Part shown: positions 16,499-27,283 of the stretch, one piece after another
Numbering within the stretch: position 1 is the stretch's first letter
How the letters are laid out: every line of letters starts with the position of its first letter
Source: Janthinobacterium sp. Marseille
GTDB lineage: Bacteria > Pseudomonadota > Gammaproteobacteria > Burkholderiales > Burkholderiaceae_D
Length of the DNA: 64,000 bases
Reading direction: 5' to 3'
Assembly (NCBI RefSeq): GCF_000013625.1
Contig: NC_009659.1
Span: forward strand, 186,001-250,000
Program-made: the position numbers and the translations under genes
The notes under the pieces: generated by a model
Told to the model about the DNA's origin: nothing
Seen by the model: only the letters and a program-made list of their open reading frames with translations
The model's database searches: none

Positions 16499-18451
16499 TT
16501 AGGAAAGCTTGGGTTGCATTGGCTCCGCTGTCAGGTAGCCTACCGCTGCGCTGAACCTGTCGTTGTAGTTGGCCTTGATCAAAGGATCCAGCTTGTCCTT
16601 GACCTTGCTGTGCAGTTTGCCGCTCCAGTCGCCGGCATGCTGGAAGTTGCTCATGATGTAGGTCCAGCCATTGATTTCATCAACGGCATGCAAACCGGTC
16701 GATTCGGCACCGGCAGGGACCGACATGATGCGGGCCAGTTTTTTGGTGTCGACGTTATAGGCCCATAAGAAATTATTGACGTGGGTGCTGCTGTCTTCGC
16801 CGATGAATAGCGTGCGCATTTTTTCGGAAAACTTCAGGTTATCCGGATTGGAAATTTTGTCCGGGTTCGCCAGGTTGCCCAAAGCATCTGCTGCAATATC
16901 TTCACCAATCAGCAGGGCGCGGGTTTGTACCGGTACCCATTCACTGGCAATTGTCGCGCCGCCGGTATCGCTTTGGCCGCCGGTCAGTTTATGCGCGAAC
17001 ACACCGCCTGCAACAATCGCTTTTTCCACGCTGATGCCGCTGGCAGGATTCCATGCGGGATCGTTTTTCACCATCGAATTCTGGATATTCTGCAAGGCGG
17101 AGTAGGCGATCTTGTCCTTGATATTGACGGTCGTTCCTTCCATCTTGGTGAAGCCCATGCTGGCACCAACCAGGTTCGCGTAGCGATGGGTTTCGAGGAA
17201 CGCTGCAGCTTTTTCCATGCCCGGTTTCAGCTTGACCCAGTTCGCAGTACCATCCGCATACAGCTTGGTGTAGCTCGCGTCGTTCGGGTCGGTTTTGACG
17301 CTGTGCATGATGTCGGAAGGCTTGAGGGTATCCGCCAGTTTTTCGATTTCCGCACTGCTCGCGTGTCCCAGTTTAATCCAGCTCAATGCTGCGCCCGGAG
17401 CGGATGGATCGACCGAAAAGCCGGCACCGACTTTGGCGACATATAAAGTGCCTGCTGAGAGATCTTTCTCCCGGTCGGCGATGAACATGAAGAGGCCGCC
17501 ATTGGTGTAGTCATCACCCATCAATACAGTGCGATTGTCCGGCATGACTTGTATCAGTTCATGCGAAATGCGGCCAAGGCAAAAATGTTTCTTGATGCTG
17601 CCGCTGCCATCCGCATGTACTGTCACTTCCGGCAGGTGGCCGTAGTGGTATGGGTTGGCCTTGTTTTCATCGCCAAACAAATTCTTGCTGAAAGTTTTGA
17701 AGAAAGGACTGTCGCTGATGAATTGCGCATCCGGTTCATATTCTTCGCTCGACAAGTGTGTGTTCCATGGCGACAGGCTGGCACCGCAGGTGATCCACAA
17801 GCCGTGTACGGCTGAGGTATCGACATTGTGGTATTTGACCAGCTGCAATTTGCCGCTGCCTTGATCCTGGTCCAGCGTCAGTACTGCAATCGGCGATGGC
17901 AACGTGCCATATGCATTGTTCTTGCCGCTTGCCGCACCCGATTGATCGCGCGTCGTGTATTCGAATTGCACTACACCAAACACGGCCTTACCCTTGATGC
18001 CGGCGACTGTCGGATTTTGCAGTGAGAGCAGCGACGTGCCATCCGGCGAGTCGGAAAAAAATTGTCTCTCCTTGCCGGCGACCGAACGATCAATGATGGG
18101 TTTGTTATTGATATCGTAGTAGCCGCCGGCGAGGATGTTGCCACCCTTGCCATCGGCTACTTGCTGGCCGGTGATGAAGAAAGGCTGGTAGGCCAGCCTG
18201 TAGCTTTGTATCGATTGATCGCTGTAATGCACATTCAGTGAAGAGCCGACTGTGGTAGTCGCCATCGCTGCGGCATCGGCCAGTGTTGGTGCCGCCATCG
18301 GCGTGAAACTGGTGGCCAAATATTCTTTGGCGGAAGGTGTTGCGGTGCTGCAGGCGGCAAGGAAGGCGGATGATGCGCCCAGCGGCAGTAACGGTGCGCT
18401 GGCGAGGAATTTAAGGGCTTGACGACGTGATGGATGTGGCAGATCGGACAT
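16499..18451 (-). CDS. PhoX/DUF839 family protein, Tat-exported
   Basis: A 650-residue protein. The N-terminus MSDLPHPSRRQALKFLASA carries a twin-arginine motif (SRRQALKF) followed by a hydrophobic stretch, and FLAAC offers a possible lipobox, so it may be a Tat-exported lipoprotein. The body is the PhoX/DUF839 fold, recognised by GASLSPWNTHLSSEEYEPDA. Characterised PhoX proteins are calcium- and iron-dependent alkaline phosphatases of the periplasm that release phosphate from organic esters; not all DUF839 proteins have been tested. ATG 18451 is preferred over 18496 because the signal sequence follows it directly. The gene is monocistronic and ends at a strong terminator. Confidence 0.8.
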   Translation of the reverse strand: MSDLPHPSRRQALKFLASAPLLPLGASSAFLAACSTATPSAKEYLATSFTPMAAPTLADAAAMATTTVGSSLNVHYSDQSIQSYRLAYQPFFITGQQVADGKGGNILAGGYYDINNKPIIDRSVAGKERQFFSDSPDGTSLLSLQNPTVAGIKGKAVFGVVQFEYTTRDQSGAASGKNNAYGTLPSPIAVLTLDQDQGSGKLQLVKYHNVDTSAVHGLWITCGASLSPWNTHLSSEEYEPDAQFISDSPFFKTFSKNLFGDENKANPYHYGHLPEVTVHADGSGSIKKHFCLGRISHELIQVMPDNRTVLMGDDYTNGGLFMFIADREKDLSAGTLYVAKVGAGFSVDPSAPGAALSWIKLGHASSAEIEKLADTLKPSDIMHSVKTDPNDASYTKLYADGTANWVKLKPGMEKAAAFLETHRYANLVGASMGFTKMEGTTVNIKDKIAYSALQNIQNSMVKNDPAWNPASGISVEKAIVAGGVFAHKLTGGQSDTGGATIASEWVPVQTRALLIGEDIAADALGNLANPDKISNPDNLKFSEKMRTLFIGEDSSTHVNNFLWAYNVDTKKLARIMSVPAGAESTGLHAVDEINGWTYIMSNFQHAGDWSGKLHSKVKDKLDPLIKANYNDRFSAAVGYLTAEPMQPKLS

Positions 18452-18544
18452 GGCTATTTCCAGGATGGTTGAGTTGCGATGCGCCGGTGGCCGCAAACCT
18501 GCTATGGAAATTGTCGTGCGATCCCCCGCGTAGTCCGGGATTAT

Positions 18545-18581
18545 AAAAATGCTTTATGACCGCTTCGTGAAAAGCGGTCAT
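18545..18581 (-). terminator. Terminator after xth
   Basis: A 10-bp stem formed by 18556-18565 (ATGACCGCTT) and 18572-18581. On the minus strand it follows the xth stop codon by 7 bases and is followed by an ATTTTTAT tract a few bases on. Confidence 0.6.
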
Positions 18582-18588
18582 CTGCCCA

Positions 18589-19368
18589 CTATTTCCAGTC
18601 GTAATCTATCGTCAATGGCGCGTGGTCGCTGAAGCGCTCATCCTTATAAATGGCGGCGCTGCGGGCAGTTTCTGCCAGTGCCGGTGTTGCTACCTGGTAA
18701 TCGATGCGCCAGCCTACGTTCTTCGCATAAGCCTGGCCGCGATTGCTCCACCATGTGTAGCACTCTTCGGTAGTAGTCGGATGCAGGCGGCGATAAACAT
18801 CCACCAGGCCGACTTCATCGAATACCCGGCTCAGCCATGCGCGCTCTTCCGGCAGGAAGCCGGAATTCTTGCGATTACCTTTGAAATTTTTCAGGTCGAT
18901 TTCATTATGCGCAATATTCCAGTCGCCGCAGATCACGAAGTCGCGTCCTTGCGCTTTCAGTTCCAGCAGGTGTGGCAGGAAGACATCCATGAAGCGGAAT
19001 TTGGCCAGTTGGCGCTCTTCGCTCGATGAGCCGGACGGGCAATACACCGAGATTACGCTCAGCTTGCCGAAATCGCATTGCACATAGCGTCCTTCGGCAT
19101 CGAATTCGGAGCAGCCAAAGCCGATCTGCACATGGTCCGGGACGGTCTTGCAATACACGCCGGCGCCGGAATAGCCTTTCTTCTCGGCATAGTGGAAATA
19201 GCCGGTATAGCCTGGTGGCGTCAGGAATTCGGGCGTCATGTCAGGTGCCTGGGCTTTCAGTTCCTGTACACAGATAAAGTCTGCGTCATGCTTGGCCATC
19301 CAGGTAAAAAAGCCCTTTTTAGCGGCTGAGCGTATGCCATTCAGGTTGGCGGAAACAATTTTCAACAT
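18589..19368 (-). CDS. xth: Exodeoxyribonuclease III
   Basis: A 259-residue enzyme of the exonuclease-endonuclease-phosphatase fold that cleaves AP sites and trims 3' ends in base-excision repair. Motifs in order: MLKIVSANLNGIRSA, FICVQELKAQ (metal-binding Glu), CGDWNIAHNEIDLKN (catalytic Asp and Asn), WRIDYQV, and the C-terminal FSDHAPLTIDY with the catalytic His. The start MLKIVSANLNGIRS is standard for the family, so ATG 19368 is preferred over ATG 19380. The gene is divergent from pyrE. Confidence 0.93.
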   Translation of the reverse strand: MLKIVSANLNGIRSAAKKGFFTWMAKHDADFICVQELKAQAPDMTPEFLTPPGYTGYFHYAEKKGYSGAGVYCKTVPDHVQIGFGCSEFDAEGRYVQCDFGKLSVISVYCPSGSSSEERQLAKFRFMDVFLPHLLELKAQGRDFVICGDWNIAHNEIDLKNFKGNRKNSGFLPEERAWLSRVFDEVGLVDVYRRLHPTTTEECYTWWSNRGQAYAKNVGWRIDYQVATPALAETARSAAIYKDERFSDHAPLTIDYDWK

Positions 19369-19565
19369 AGCGTCGTTCAAAAAAATGAGGCGATCAGGAT
19401 AACCGATTCGCCGCTGTGTAGCTTGTCTTCAGGCTTGCGGCTGTCGTCGGGAGCAGGCATATCCTTTGCATTTACAGGCATACAGACCCGATAACGCTTT
19501 AAAATGTGGCCTTAGTCGAGCAAATAACGACAATTTTCGTCACTTTTATCCGTTATGGAGTCGTT

Positions 19566-20231
19566 TTGAACAATTTACGGCAAGAATTCATCAAATTTTC
19601 GGTTGAAACCGGCGTATTACGTTTCGGCGAGTTTGTGACCAAGGCTGGTCGCACATCGCCCTATTTCTTTAACGCCGGCCTGTTCAATCAGGGCCGCACG
19701 CTGGCGATGCTGGCCGAGTTTTATGCGCAAACCCTGATCGATTCGGGCATTGAGTTCGATATGTTGTTTGGCCCTGCCTACAAAGGCATCACGCTCGCTT
19801 CGGCGACTGCAGTGGCGCTGGCGAACAAGGGGCGTGACGTATCGTTCGCGTTCAACCGCAAGGAAGCCAAGGACCATGGCGAAGGCGGCACAATGGTCGG
19901 CGCCAAGCTGCAAGGACGCGTCGTGATCATTGATGATGTGATTTCGGCCGGTACTTCGGTGCGTGAATCGGTCGACATGATCCGCGCTGCCGGTGCCACC
20001 CCGTGTGCGGTCATGATCGCACTGGATCGCATGGAACGCTCGGGTGCGGATGGCGCCTTGTCTGCGCATTCTGCAGTACAGGAAGTCAGCAATACCTACG
20101 GCATGCCGGTAGTGTCGATAGGTAATTTGTCGGATCTGTTTGAATACCTGTCGAATGCCGGTGCGGATTCGGAACAGGCGAAATACAAGGAAGCCGTCGC
20201 TGCTTACCGCCAGAGGTACGGCGTGGCATAA
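19566..20231 (+). CDS. pyrE: Orotate phosphoribosyltransferase
   Basis: A 221-residue enzyme that joins orotate and PRPP to make OMP in pyrimidine synthesis. The PRPP-binding loop is [13 protein letters not shown], and [11 protein letters not shown] and [13 protein letters not shown] are the other family blocks. The start is read as TTG 19566, preceded by GGAG with 6 bases spacing, because [20 protein letters not shown] is the normal N-terminus. The frame also extends to an ATG-less start at 19506, which adds residues unlike the family. Divergent from xth; a DUF4124 gene follows after 24 bases. Confidence 0.94.
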   Translation: MNNLRQEFIKFSVETGVLRFGEFVTKAGRTSPYFFNAGLFNQGRTLAMLAEFYAQTLIDSGIEFDMLFGPAYKGITLASATAVALANKGRDVSFAFNRKEAKDHGEGGTMVGAKLQGRVVIIDDVISAGTSVRESVDMIRAAGATPCAVMIALDRMERSGADGALSAHSAVQEVSNTYGMPVVSIGNLSDLFEYLSNAGADSEQAKYKEAVAAYRQRYGVA

Positions 20232-20255
20232 AAAACTTTTTTCTCGGGGAGTGAA

Positions 20256-20861
20256 ATGAAAGGTGCAGTCAAGACACTGTTTTTTCTCTCGATGTGGATA
20301 GCGACAAATGCCCATGCCAAGATTTATATGTGCAAGGATGCGTCCGGCAAGACACTCTCCTCCGACCGCCCGATTCCGGAATGTGCGGACCGCGCAGTGC
20401 GGGAATACAGCAATAACGGTAATACCCGCAAAGAGCTTGCTGCACCACTGACCGCCGAGCAAAAGCGGGCGCTGGAATTGCAGGAAGAAAAGAAAAAAGC
20501 AGAGCAGTTGGCGGCGGCTGAGCAAAAGAGATCTGACCGAGCCCTTTCCGCCCGCTATCGTAGTGAAGACGATATTGCCGCCGCCCGCAAACGCGACACT
20601 GACCTGCTCGGCATACAAATCACGCAATACAAGGCAGCTTTGCACGGCGCTGAAAAAGAGCAGGCAGCGGTTCTTGCGCAAAAACAGAAAGGTTCAGCCT
20701 CGCCGGTGTTGCAGGCAAAGCTGGATCGTGCGGATGAAAGTGTGCGGGATTTGAAGAAGCATGTAAAAGACAGTGAGACCGAATTGGGGCAAATGAATGA
20801 AAAGTACGATCTGATCTTGCAGCGTTATCGTGAGATTACGAAGACGGCTTCTTCGCGTTAG
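20256..20861 (+). CDS. Secreted DUF4124-type coiled-coil protein
   Basis: A 201-residue protein with a signal peptide ending ATNAHA-KIYM near residue 22. The first mature part, KIYMCKDASGKTLSSDRPIPEC, is the DUF4124 motif common in betaproteobacterial envelope proteins. From about residue 70 to 180 it is rich in Lys, Glu, Ala and Gln and predicted to be helical coiled coil. A strong Shine-Dalgarno GGGGAG lies 4 bases before ATG 20256. It follows pyrE closely but has no evident metabolic link. Function unknown. Confidence 0.8.
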   Translation: MKGAVKTLFFLSMWIATNAHAKIYMCKDASGKTLSSDRPIPECADRAVREYSNNGNTRKELAAPLTAEQKRALELQEEKKKAEQLAAAEQKRSDRALSARYRSEDDIAAARKRDTDLLGIQITQYKAALHGAEKEQAAVLAQKQKGSASPVLQAKLDRADESVRDLKKHVKDSETELGQMNEKYDLILQRYREITKTASSR

Positions 20862-20880
20862 AAAAAGTTGATCTGAAATA

Positions 20881-20915
20881 AAAAACGCGCTCGTTTTGAC
20901 GGAGCGCGTTTTTTT
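20881..20915. terminator. Bidirectional terminator between the DUF4124 gene and gatB
   Basis: AAAAACGCGCTC (20881-20892) pairs with GAGCGCGTTTTT (20902-20913), loop GTTTTGACG, with T-runs in both directions. It serves two convergent genes. Confidence 0.88.
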
Positions 20916-20928
20916 ATGAGTGACCGGT

Positions 20929-22389
20929 TTATGCCGTCAGTTTTTTCTTCAGCAATTCAGTCAGCTGGGCCGGATTGGCTTTTCCCTTGCTGGCTTTCAT
21001 CGCCTGGCCCATCAGTGCATTGATTGCTTGTTCCTTGCCGGCACGGAATTCCTCGACCGACTTGGCGTTGGCAGCCAATACATCGTCGACGATTTTTTCC
21101 AGTGCACCGCTATCGGAGATTTGCTTCAAGCCTTTGGATTCGATCAACTCATCCGCCAGCTTGGCGCTATCCGATTTCGCTTCCCACATTGCGCCAAATA
21201 CTTCTTTCGCAATCTTGTTGGAAATCGTGCCGTCGGCTATGCGTTGCAGCAGCAATGCGAGCTGTGCTGCTGCAACCGGTGCAGCTGCGATTTCAATGTC
21301 TTCGCGATTGAGGGTCGATGCGACATCGCCCATCAGCCAGTTGGCAGCAGGCTTTGCCTGTTCCTTGCCGGCGGCGGCAACCACTGCTTCAAAATAATTC
21401 GCCATGCCCTTCGATTGCGTCAGCACTGCCGCATCGTATTCCGACAGCGCATAGTCACGGACAAAACGTTCGCGCATCGCGCCAGGCAATTCCGGCATCG
21501 CTGCCTGTACGCGTGCAATCCATTCCGCGCTGACGACCAGCGGTGGCAAGTCGGGGTCAGGGAAGTAGCGGTAATCGTGCGCGTCTTCCTTGCTGCGCAT
21601 TTCACGGGTTTCTTTTTTGTCCGGATCGTACAGGCGGGTTGCCTGTACTACGCGACCACCATCCTCGATCAATTCGATCTGGCGACGTACTTCGTAGTTG
21701 ATCGCATCTTCGAGGAAGCGGAAAGAGTTCAGGTTCTTGATTTCGCAACGGGTGCCGTATTCTTTTTGTCCGACCGGACGTACCGAGACGTTGGCGTCGC
21801 AGCGGAACGAACCTTCCTGCATATTACCGTCGCAGATGCCGAGCCAGGTCACCAGTGTGTGCAAGGCTTTCGCATAAGCGACTGCTTCTGCCGCGCTGCG
21901 CATATCCGGTTCTGTCACGATTTCCAGCAAAGGTGTACCGGCGCGGTTCAGGTCGATGCCGGTCATGCCCTGGTAGTCTTCGTGCAGTGATTTGCCGGCG
22001 TCTTCTTCCAGATGCGCGCGTGTCAGTTGTACTGAGCGGATTTCGGTTTTGCCGTCGACTTCGAGAGCGAAGGAAACGCGACCGCCCTGCACGATAGGCA
22101 GGTCCATCTGGCTGATCTGGTAACCCTTCGGCAAATCGGGATAGAAATAGTTTTTGCGTGCAAACACTGAATGTGGCGCGATGGTGGCACCGATGGCGAG
22201 GCCGAATTGAATCGCACGTTCTACCGCACCGCGATTCATGACCGGCAATGCGCCGGGCAAAGCCAGGTCGACCGGTGATGTCTGTGTGTTCGGTTCAGCA
22301 CCGAACTGGGTCGGCGAGCCGCTGAAAATTTTTGTCTGGGTCGTTAACTGCGTGTGCGTTTCCAGACCGATTACCACTTCCCACTGCAT
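20929..22389 (-). CDS. gatB: Asp/Glu-tRNA amidotransferase subunit B
   Basis: A 486-residue GatB. The start [24 protein letters not shown] is the family signature, followed by [23 protein letters not shown] and the C-terminal GatB/YqeY helical domain ending in the [15 protein letters not shown] tail. With GatA and GatC it converts misacylated Glu-tRNA-Gln or Asp-tRNA-Asn to the correct aminoacyl-tRNA; GatB binds tRNA and holds the kinase site. It is the last gene of gatC-gatA-gatB on the minus strand and ends at a strong terminator. Confidence 0.96.
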   Translation of the reverse strand: MQWEVVIGLETHTQLTTQTKIFSGSPTQFGAEPNTQTSPVDLALPGALPVMNRGAVERAIQFGLAIGATIAPHSVFARKNYFYPDLPKGYQISQMDLPIVQGGRVSFALEVDGKTEIRSVQLTRAHLEEDAGKSLHEDYQGMTGIDLNRAGTPLLEIVTEPDMRSAAEAVAYAKALHTLVTWLGICDGNMQEGSFRCDANVSVRPVGQKEYGTRCEIKNLNSFRFLEDAINYEVRRQIELIEDGGRVVQATRLYDPDKKETREMRSKEDAHDYRYFPDPDLPPLVVSAEWIARVQAAMPELPGAMRERFVRDYALSEYDAAVLTQSKGMANYFEAVVAAAGKEQAKPAANWLMGDVASTLNREDIEIAAAPVAAAQLALLLQRIADGTISNKIAKEVFGAMWEAKSDSAKLADELIESKGLKQISDSGALEKIVDDVLAANAKSVEEFRAGKEQAINALMGQAMKASKGKANPAQLTELLKKKLTA

Positions 22390-22460
22390 ATATTTCCTTA
22401 CTCGCTTGTTAGCGTATTAACTGAGCGGATTAACTGTTTTCGCGATGTACTTGATAGCGT

Positions 22461-23918
22461 TTATTCGGCTGGCTGGCGCAAGTGCCAGTCGGTCGCTTGC
22501 TGGTATTGGTGCGCGACATTCAGCAATTTCGCTTCGGCAAAATAGTTGCCGATGATTTGCAGGCCGACCGGGCGTTTGGAATTCTTTTCACCCTGCCCGA
22601 AGCCGCAAGGGATCGACATGCCGGGCAAACCAGCGAGGCTGGTCGAGAGCGTGAAGATATCGGCCAGATAGTTTGCAATCGGATCATCGGCCTTGTCGCC
22701 GAGGTCCCATGCCACGGTTGGGCATACCGGTCCCATGATGACGTCGCACTGTGTGAACGCTTGCTGGAAATCCTGCGCGATCAGGCGGCGGATTTTTTGT
22801 GCCTGCAGATAGTAAGCGTCGTAGTAGCCGTGCGACAGTACGTAAGCGCCAACCAGGATGCGGCGTTTGACTTCTTCACCGAAACCTTCTGCACGTGTCT
22901 TGCGATACATGTCGGACAAATCGGTGTAATCCTTCGCGCGATAACCGTAACGCACGCCGTCGAAGCGACTCAGGTTGGATGATGCTTCCGCTGGTGCGAT
23001 GACGTAATAGGTCGGGATCGACAGCTCGGTTTTCGGCAATGAAATATCAACCAGGGTCGCGCCGAGCTTTTCGTATTCCTTGAGTGCCGCGCGTACCGCC
23101 TGCTCGACATCGGCTGCCAGGCCTGCACCGAAATACTCGCGTGGCAAACCGATTTTCAAACCTTGCAGCGGTTGGTTCAGGTCGCGTGTGAAGTCTTCCT
23201 TGTCGCGTTCTATGCTGGTCGAATCGCGTGGGTCGAAACCTGTCATCGCGTTCAACAGCAAGCCGCAGTCTTCCGCGGTTTTTGCAATCGGGCCGCCTTG
23301 GTCCAGCGACGATGCAAACGCAATCATGCCGAAGCGCGAGACGCTGCCGTAGGTTGGCTTGATGCCGGTGACGCCGCACAGTGCAGCCGGTTGGCGAATC
23401 GAGCCGCCGGTATCGGTGGCGGTTGATGCAGGTGTCAGACGCGCAGCAATCGCTGCAGCGGAACCACCGGATGAACCGCCAGGGATAGCGGCCTTGTCCC
23501 AAGGATTTTTCACTGCACCGAAGTAGGAATTTTCATTCGACGAACCCATCGCGAATTCATCGCAATTCAGTTTGCCCAGATGCACCATGCCGGCTTGCTT
23601 GAATTGTTCAACCACGGTTGCATCGAAAGGGCTGACATAGTTTTCCAGCATCTTCGAACCGGCGGTCGAACGCCAGTCGCGCGTCACGAAAATATCCTTG
23701 TGCGCAATCGGAATGCCGGTCAGTACAGTGGTGTCGCCGCTGGCCAGGCGCTGGTCGGCCAGTGCCGCTTCTTTCAGCGTCAATGCCGGGTCCACATGCA
23801 GGAATGCATTCAGGTCGCTTTGCGCAATGCGGTCGAGGAATAATTGCGCCAGCTCGGTCGCGGAAATCTGTTTGCTATGCAGCAGTGCGGATAATTCTTT
23901 TAGGGTCTTGGTATGCAT
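22461..23918 (-). CDS. gatA: Asp/Glu-tRNA amidotransferase subunit A
   Basis: A 485-residue amidase-signature enzyme that releases ammonia from glutamine for the GatB kinase site. The Ser-cisSer-Lys amidase core is seen in [10 protein letters not shown] (Lys), [14 protein letters not shown] and [18 protein letters not shown] 23918 ([17 protein letters not shown]) is chosen over an upstream ATG at 23969 whose extra 17 residues are unlike GatA. It lies between gatC and gatB in one operon. Confidence 0.95.
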   Translation of the reverse strand: MHTKTLKELSALLHSKQISATELAQLFLDRIAQSDLNAFLHVDPALTLKEAALADQRLASGDTTVLTGIPIAHKDIFVTRDWRSTAGSKMLENYVSPFDATVVEQFKQAGMVHLGKLNCDEFAMGSSNENSYFGAVKNPWDKAAIPGGSSGGSAAAIAARLTPASTATDTGGSIRQPAALCGVTGIKPTYGSVSRFGMIAFASSLDQGGPIAKTAEDCGLLLNAMTGFDPRDSTSIERDKEDFTRDLNQPLQGLKIGLPREYFGAGLAADVEQAVRAALKEYEKLGATLVDISLPKTELSIPTYYVIAPAEASSNLSRFDGVRYGYRAKDYTDLSDMYRKTRAEGFGEEVKRRILVGAYVLSHGYYDAYYLQAQKIRRLIAQDFQQAFTQCDVIMGPVCPTVAWDLGDKADDPIANYLADIFTLSTSLAGLPGMSIPCGFGQGEKNSKRPVGLQIIGNYFAEAKLLNVAHQYQQATDWHLRQPAE

Positions 23919-23990
23919 AATCAATTTCTGGTGTTCTGTTGGTGGAGCAGCGGGCTGCCCTGCGTGCACATCGGATAGAGTGCCGGCGAC

Positions 23991-24293
23991 TTATTCGATG
24001 ACTTTCGGTACCAGGTAGAGGCCGTCCTGTGTGGCTGGCGCGACTTTTTGGTAATCGTCGCGGCGATTGGCTTCGCTGACCACGTCTTCGCGCAGGCGCA
24101 GCGCGAGATCCGGCAGCATGGTCGCGATCGGGTGATTCAGGGGTTCGATGCCGGTGGTATCGACGGCGCGCAGTTGTTCAACCAGCGCAAAAATGCCATT
24201 GAGCTTGTCCAGCGTTTGCGCGGATTGCTCGGTAGTCAGCTCGATTTGAGCGAGCGTGGACAGGCGTTTGACATCGGAAAGTTCGAGGGACAT
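23991..24293 (-). CDS. gatC: Asp/Glu-tRNA amidotransferase subunit C
   Basis: A 100-residue GatC of usual length. [19 protein letters not shown] and the central [21 protein letters not shown] with the C-terminal LYLVPKVIE are diagnostic. GatC wraps GatA and GatB and stabilises the complex. First gene of gatCAB, divergent from mreB with a 249-base intergenic region (24294-24542) that must hold both promoters; it is AT-rich around 24420-24450 but I cannot assign boxes with confidence. Confidence 0.94.
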   Translation of the reverse strand: MSLELSDVKRLSTLAQIELTTEQSAQTLDKLNGIFALVEQLRAVDTTGIEPLNHPIATMLPDLALRLREDVVSEANRRDDYQKVAPATQDGLYLVPKVIE

Positions 24294-24512
24294 GGTCGGA
24301 TTGCGGTCGGGCCGCTGTTCAATGTTAAGAAAATCGGAAGATGCAAAAGTCTTCTAGTGTTGGCAAAAGCTTTGCAAAATAGCGCATCCAGCGGATATTT
24401 TTGCCTTTTGAGACGACTAAATTAAGGTAAATTATAAGGTAGAATATCGGGTTAATGCCTTGCTGGCGCCGATATTGGGTCGCCGCGGCCATAAAACCCT
24501 TTTTTTACTTAA

Positions 24513-25586
<1,074 letters not shown>

Positions 25587-25667
25587 TCGTTCTCTAACCG
25601 CATTACCCATCCGACTGGCTGACATGAACAATGTCATGAAAGCACAACATTTTGAAACACAGACTGC

Positions 25668-25695
25668 CGCTGCCGGACACATCGTCCCGGCAGCG
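25668..25695 (+). promoter_or_regulatory. GC-rich hairpin in the mreB-mreC spacer
   Basis: CGCTGCCGG (25668-25676) pairs perfectly with CCGGCAGCG (25687-25695), loop of 10. There is no T-run directly after it, so it is not a standard terminator. It may stabilise the mreB message end or lower expression of downstream genes. A 37-codon frame at 25624-25737 overlaps it but lacks a ribosome-binding site. Confidence 0.45.
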
Positions 25696-25740
25696 TGGTT
25701 TGTTGTGGACATCCTCGGCAGGTTCGCCAACAAGTAATAC

Positions 25741-26733
25741 ATGGAATACAGCCCACCACCACTCTTCAAACAAGGTGCCTCGGCACGTGCAAAGATGGTG
25801 TTCTTCGCCTTGATTGCGTTGGTGCTGCTGGGAGTGGATTCACACATGCGCTCACTCGCGGTGGTGCGCCAGGTAATCTCGACAGCACTCTATCCATTGC
25901 AGGTAGTCGCCCTCGCCCCGCGCGATGCGCTTTATTACGTCGGTGATTATTTCACTTCGCTTTCCGACATCAAGAAGGAAAACGAAAAGCTCAAGCAGCA
26001 GCAGACCCTCAACGCCCGTACCTTGCAGCAAGGCCAGCAACTGCTGGCCGAGAATACGCAACTGCGCGAATTGCTGGGTACCAGCGAACGCCTGCCAGTC
26101 AAATCGGTGCTCGGCGAAATCTTGTATGACACGCGTGATGCCTTTACCCGCAAGATTGTGCTGGATCGCGGGACACAACATGGCGTCGCCCTCGGGCAAC
26201 CGGTGATTGATCATGTCGGCGTGGTCGGGCAAGTGACGCGGGTGTTCCCGTTCAGCTCGGAAGTCACGCTGCTGACCGACAAGAACCAGGCGATCCCGGT
26301 ACAGGTGGTGCGTAATGGTTTGCGTAGCGTTGCCTATGGCCGTGGCCAGTCGAATGTACTGGACCTGCGCTTCATGCCGACCAATGCCGATATCCAGAAG
26401 GGTGACGTACTGGTGACTTCCGGTATCGATGGCATTTATCCGCCGGGCCTGGCAGTGGCGACCGTGGCGCAGGTAGAAAACAAATCGGTTGATTCGTTTG
26501 CACGTATCGTTTGCCAGCCGTCGGCCGGCATTGATCGTAACCGCCAGTTATTGATCCTGTTGACGGAAAACAAACTGGAGCCGCGTCCACCGGATGATGC
26601 GAAAGACAAGAATGCCAAGATGGCCGGCATCCTGCGTCATGCCGCCAGCCGTACCAATGGAACTTCGGGCAAGGGCATCGATCTACAACCCGCACCTCAA
26701 CCGCCGACACAGCCTGCAACCGCACCGCGATGA
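25741..26733 (+). CDS. mreC: Rod shape-determining protein MreC
   Basis: A 330-residue bitopic protein: short cytoplasmic N-terminus, one transmembrane helix (FFALIALVLLGVDS), a coiled coil near residues 75-110 (KKENEKLKQQQ), and the periplasmic beta-domain with VVDH-like VIDHVGVVGQVTRVFPFSS and GDVLVTSGIDGIYPPGLAV. MreC connects cytoplasmic MreB to PBP2 in the elongasome. The C-terminal 40 residues are proline- and lysine-rich. Overlaps mreD by 4 bases. Confidence 0.95.
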   Translation: MEYSPPPLFKQGASARAKMVFFALIALVLLGVDSHMRSLAVVRQVISTALYPLQVVALAPRDALYYVGDYFTSLSDIKKENEKLKQQQTLNARTLQQGQQLLAENTQLRELLGTSERLPVKSVLGEILYDTRDAFTRKIVLDRGTQHGVALGQPVIDHVGVVGQVTRVFPFSSEVTLLTDKNQAIPVQVVRNGLRSVAYGRGQSNVLDLRFMPTNADIQKGDVLVTSGIDGIYPPGLAVATVAQVENKSVDSFARIVCQPSAGIDRNRQLLILLTENKLEPRPPDDAKDKNAKMAGILRHAASRTNGTSGKGIDLQPAPQPPTQPATAPR

Positions 26734-27245
26734 ACCACCAGCCTCATTACATTCTGTTGCCCGCGAGCCCGGCGTTTATCGCGCTGAGCCTGATCATCGC
26801 CTTCCTGCTGAACCTGCTGCCGTGGGGACAATGGATAGGCGTACCGGATTTCGTTGCCTTGCTGCTGGTGTTCTGGAGCATGCATCAGCCACGCAAAGTC
26901 GGTATCGGCGTCGCTTTCTTCATGGGTATCCTGATGGATGTACATGACGCTGCGGTGCTGGGCGAGAACGCACTTGCGTACACGCTGCTGTCGTATTTTG
27001 CGATCATGATCCACCGCCGTGTACTGTGGTTCCCGAATGGGACGCAAGCCTTGCACGTATTCCTGCTCTTGCTGGGGACGCAATTGGTGCAACTGATTGT
27101 GCGCCTGTTCGTCGGCGGGAATTTCCCCGGCTGGCTGTATTTTGCCGAAAGCGCCGTCGCCGCCCTCTTGTGGCCGGTCGTGACCTGGATCCTGCTGGCA
27201 CCGCAACGTCGTGCGATCAATCGCGACGATACGCGTCCGCTGTAA
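26730..27245 (+). CDS. mreD: Rod shape-determining protein MreD
   Basis: A 171-residue integral membrane protein with about five helices, the usual MreD size. LNLLPWGQWIGVPDFVALLLVFW and VGIGVAFFMGILMDV are family blocks. It associates with MreC and the elongasome. The ATG lies in an ATGA overlap with mreC, and mrdA starts 38 bases after it. Confidence 0.93.
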   Translation: MNHQPHYILLPASPAFIALSLIIAFLLNLLPWGQWIGVPDFVALLLVFWSMHQPRKVGIGVAFFMGILMDVHDAAVLGENALAYTLLSYFAIMIHRRVLWFPNGTQALHVFLLLLGTQLVQLIVRLFVGGNFPGWLYFAESAVAALLWPVVTWILLAPQRRAINRDDTRPL

Positions 27246-27283
27246 GCGGGCCCACCTGATGTTTATCCGGTATTTGAAACCGC

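Noticed and set aside
19617..20681. Long open frame (354 codons) on the minus strand
   Set aside because: Runs across both pyrE and the DUF4124 gene on the opposite strand; no family motif.
20920..21990. Long open frame (356 codons) on the plus strand
   Set aside because: It lies opposite gatB, which has clear family motifs. The frame is a codon-bias shadow with cysteine- and histidine-rich, domain-free sequence.
24477..24506. GGGT/ACCC pairing followed by seven T in the mreB leader
   Set aside because: The stem is only 4 bp, too weak for a terminator or attenuator claim.
25624..25737. 37-codon open frame between mreB and mreC
   Set aside because: No Shine-Dalgarno sequence, and the frame runs through the hairpin. 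Kept only as a remark.
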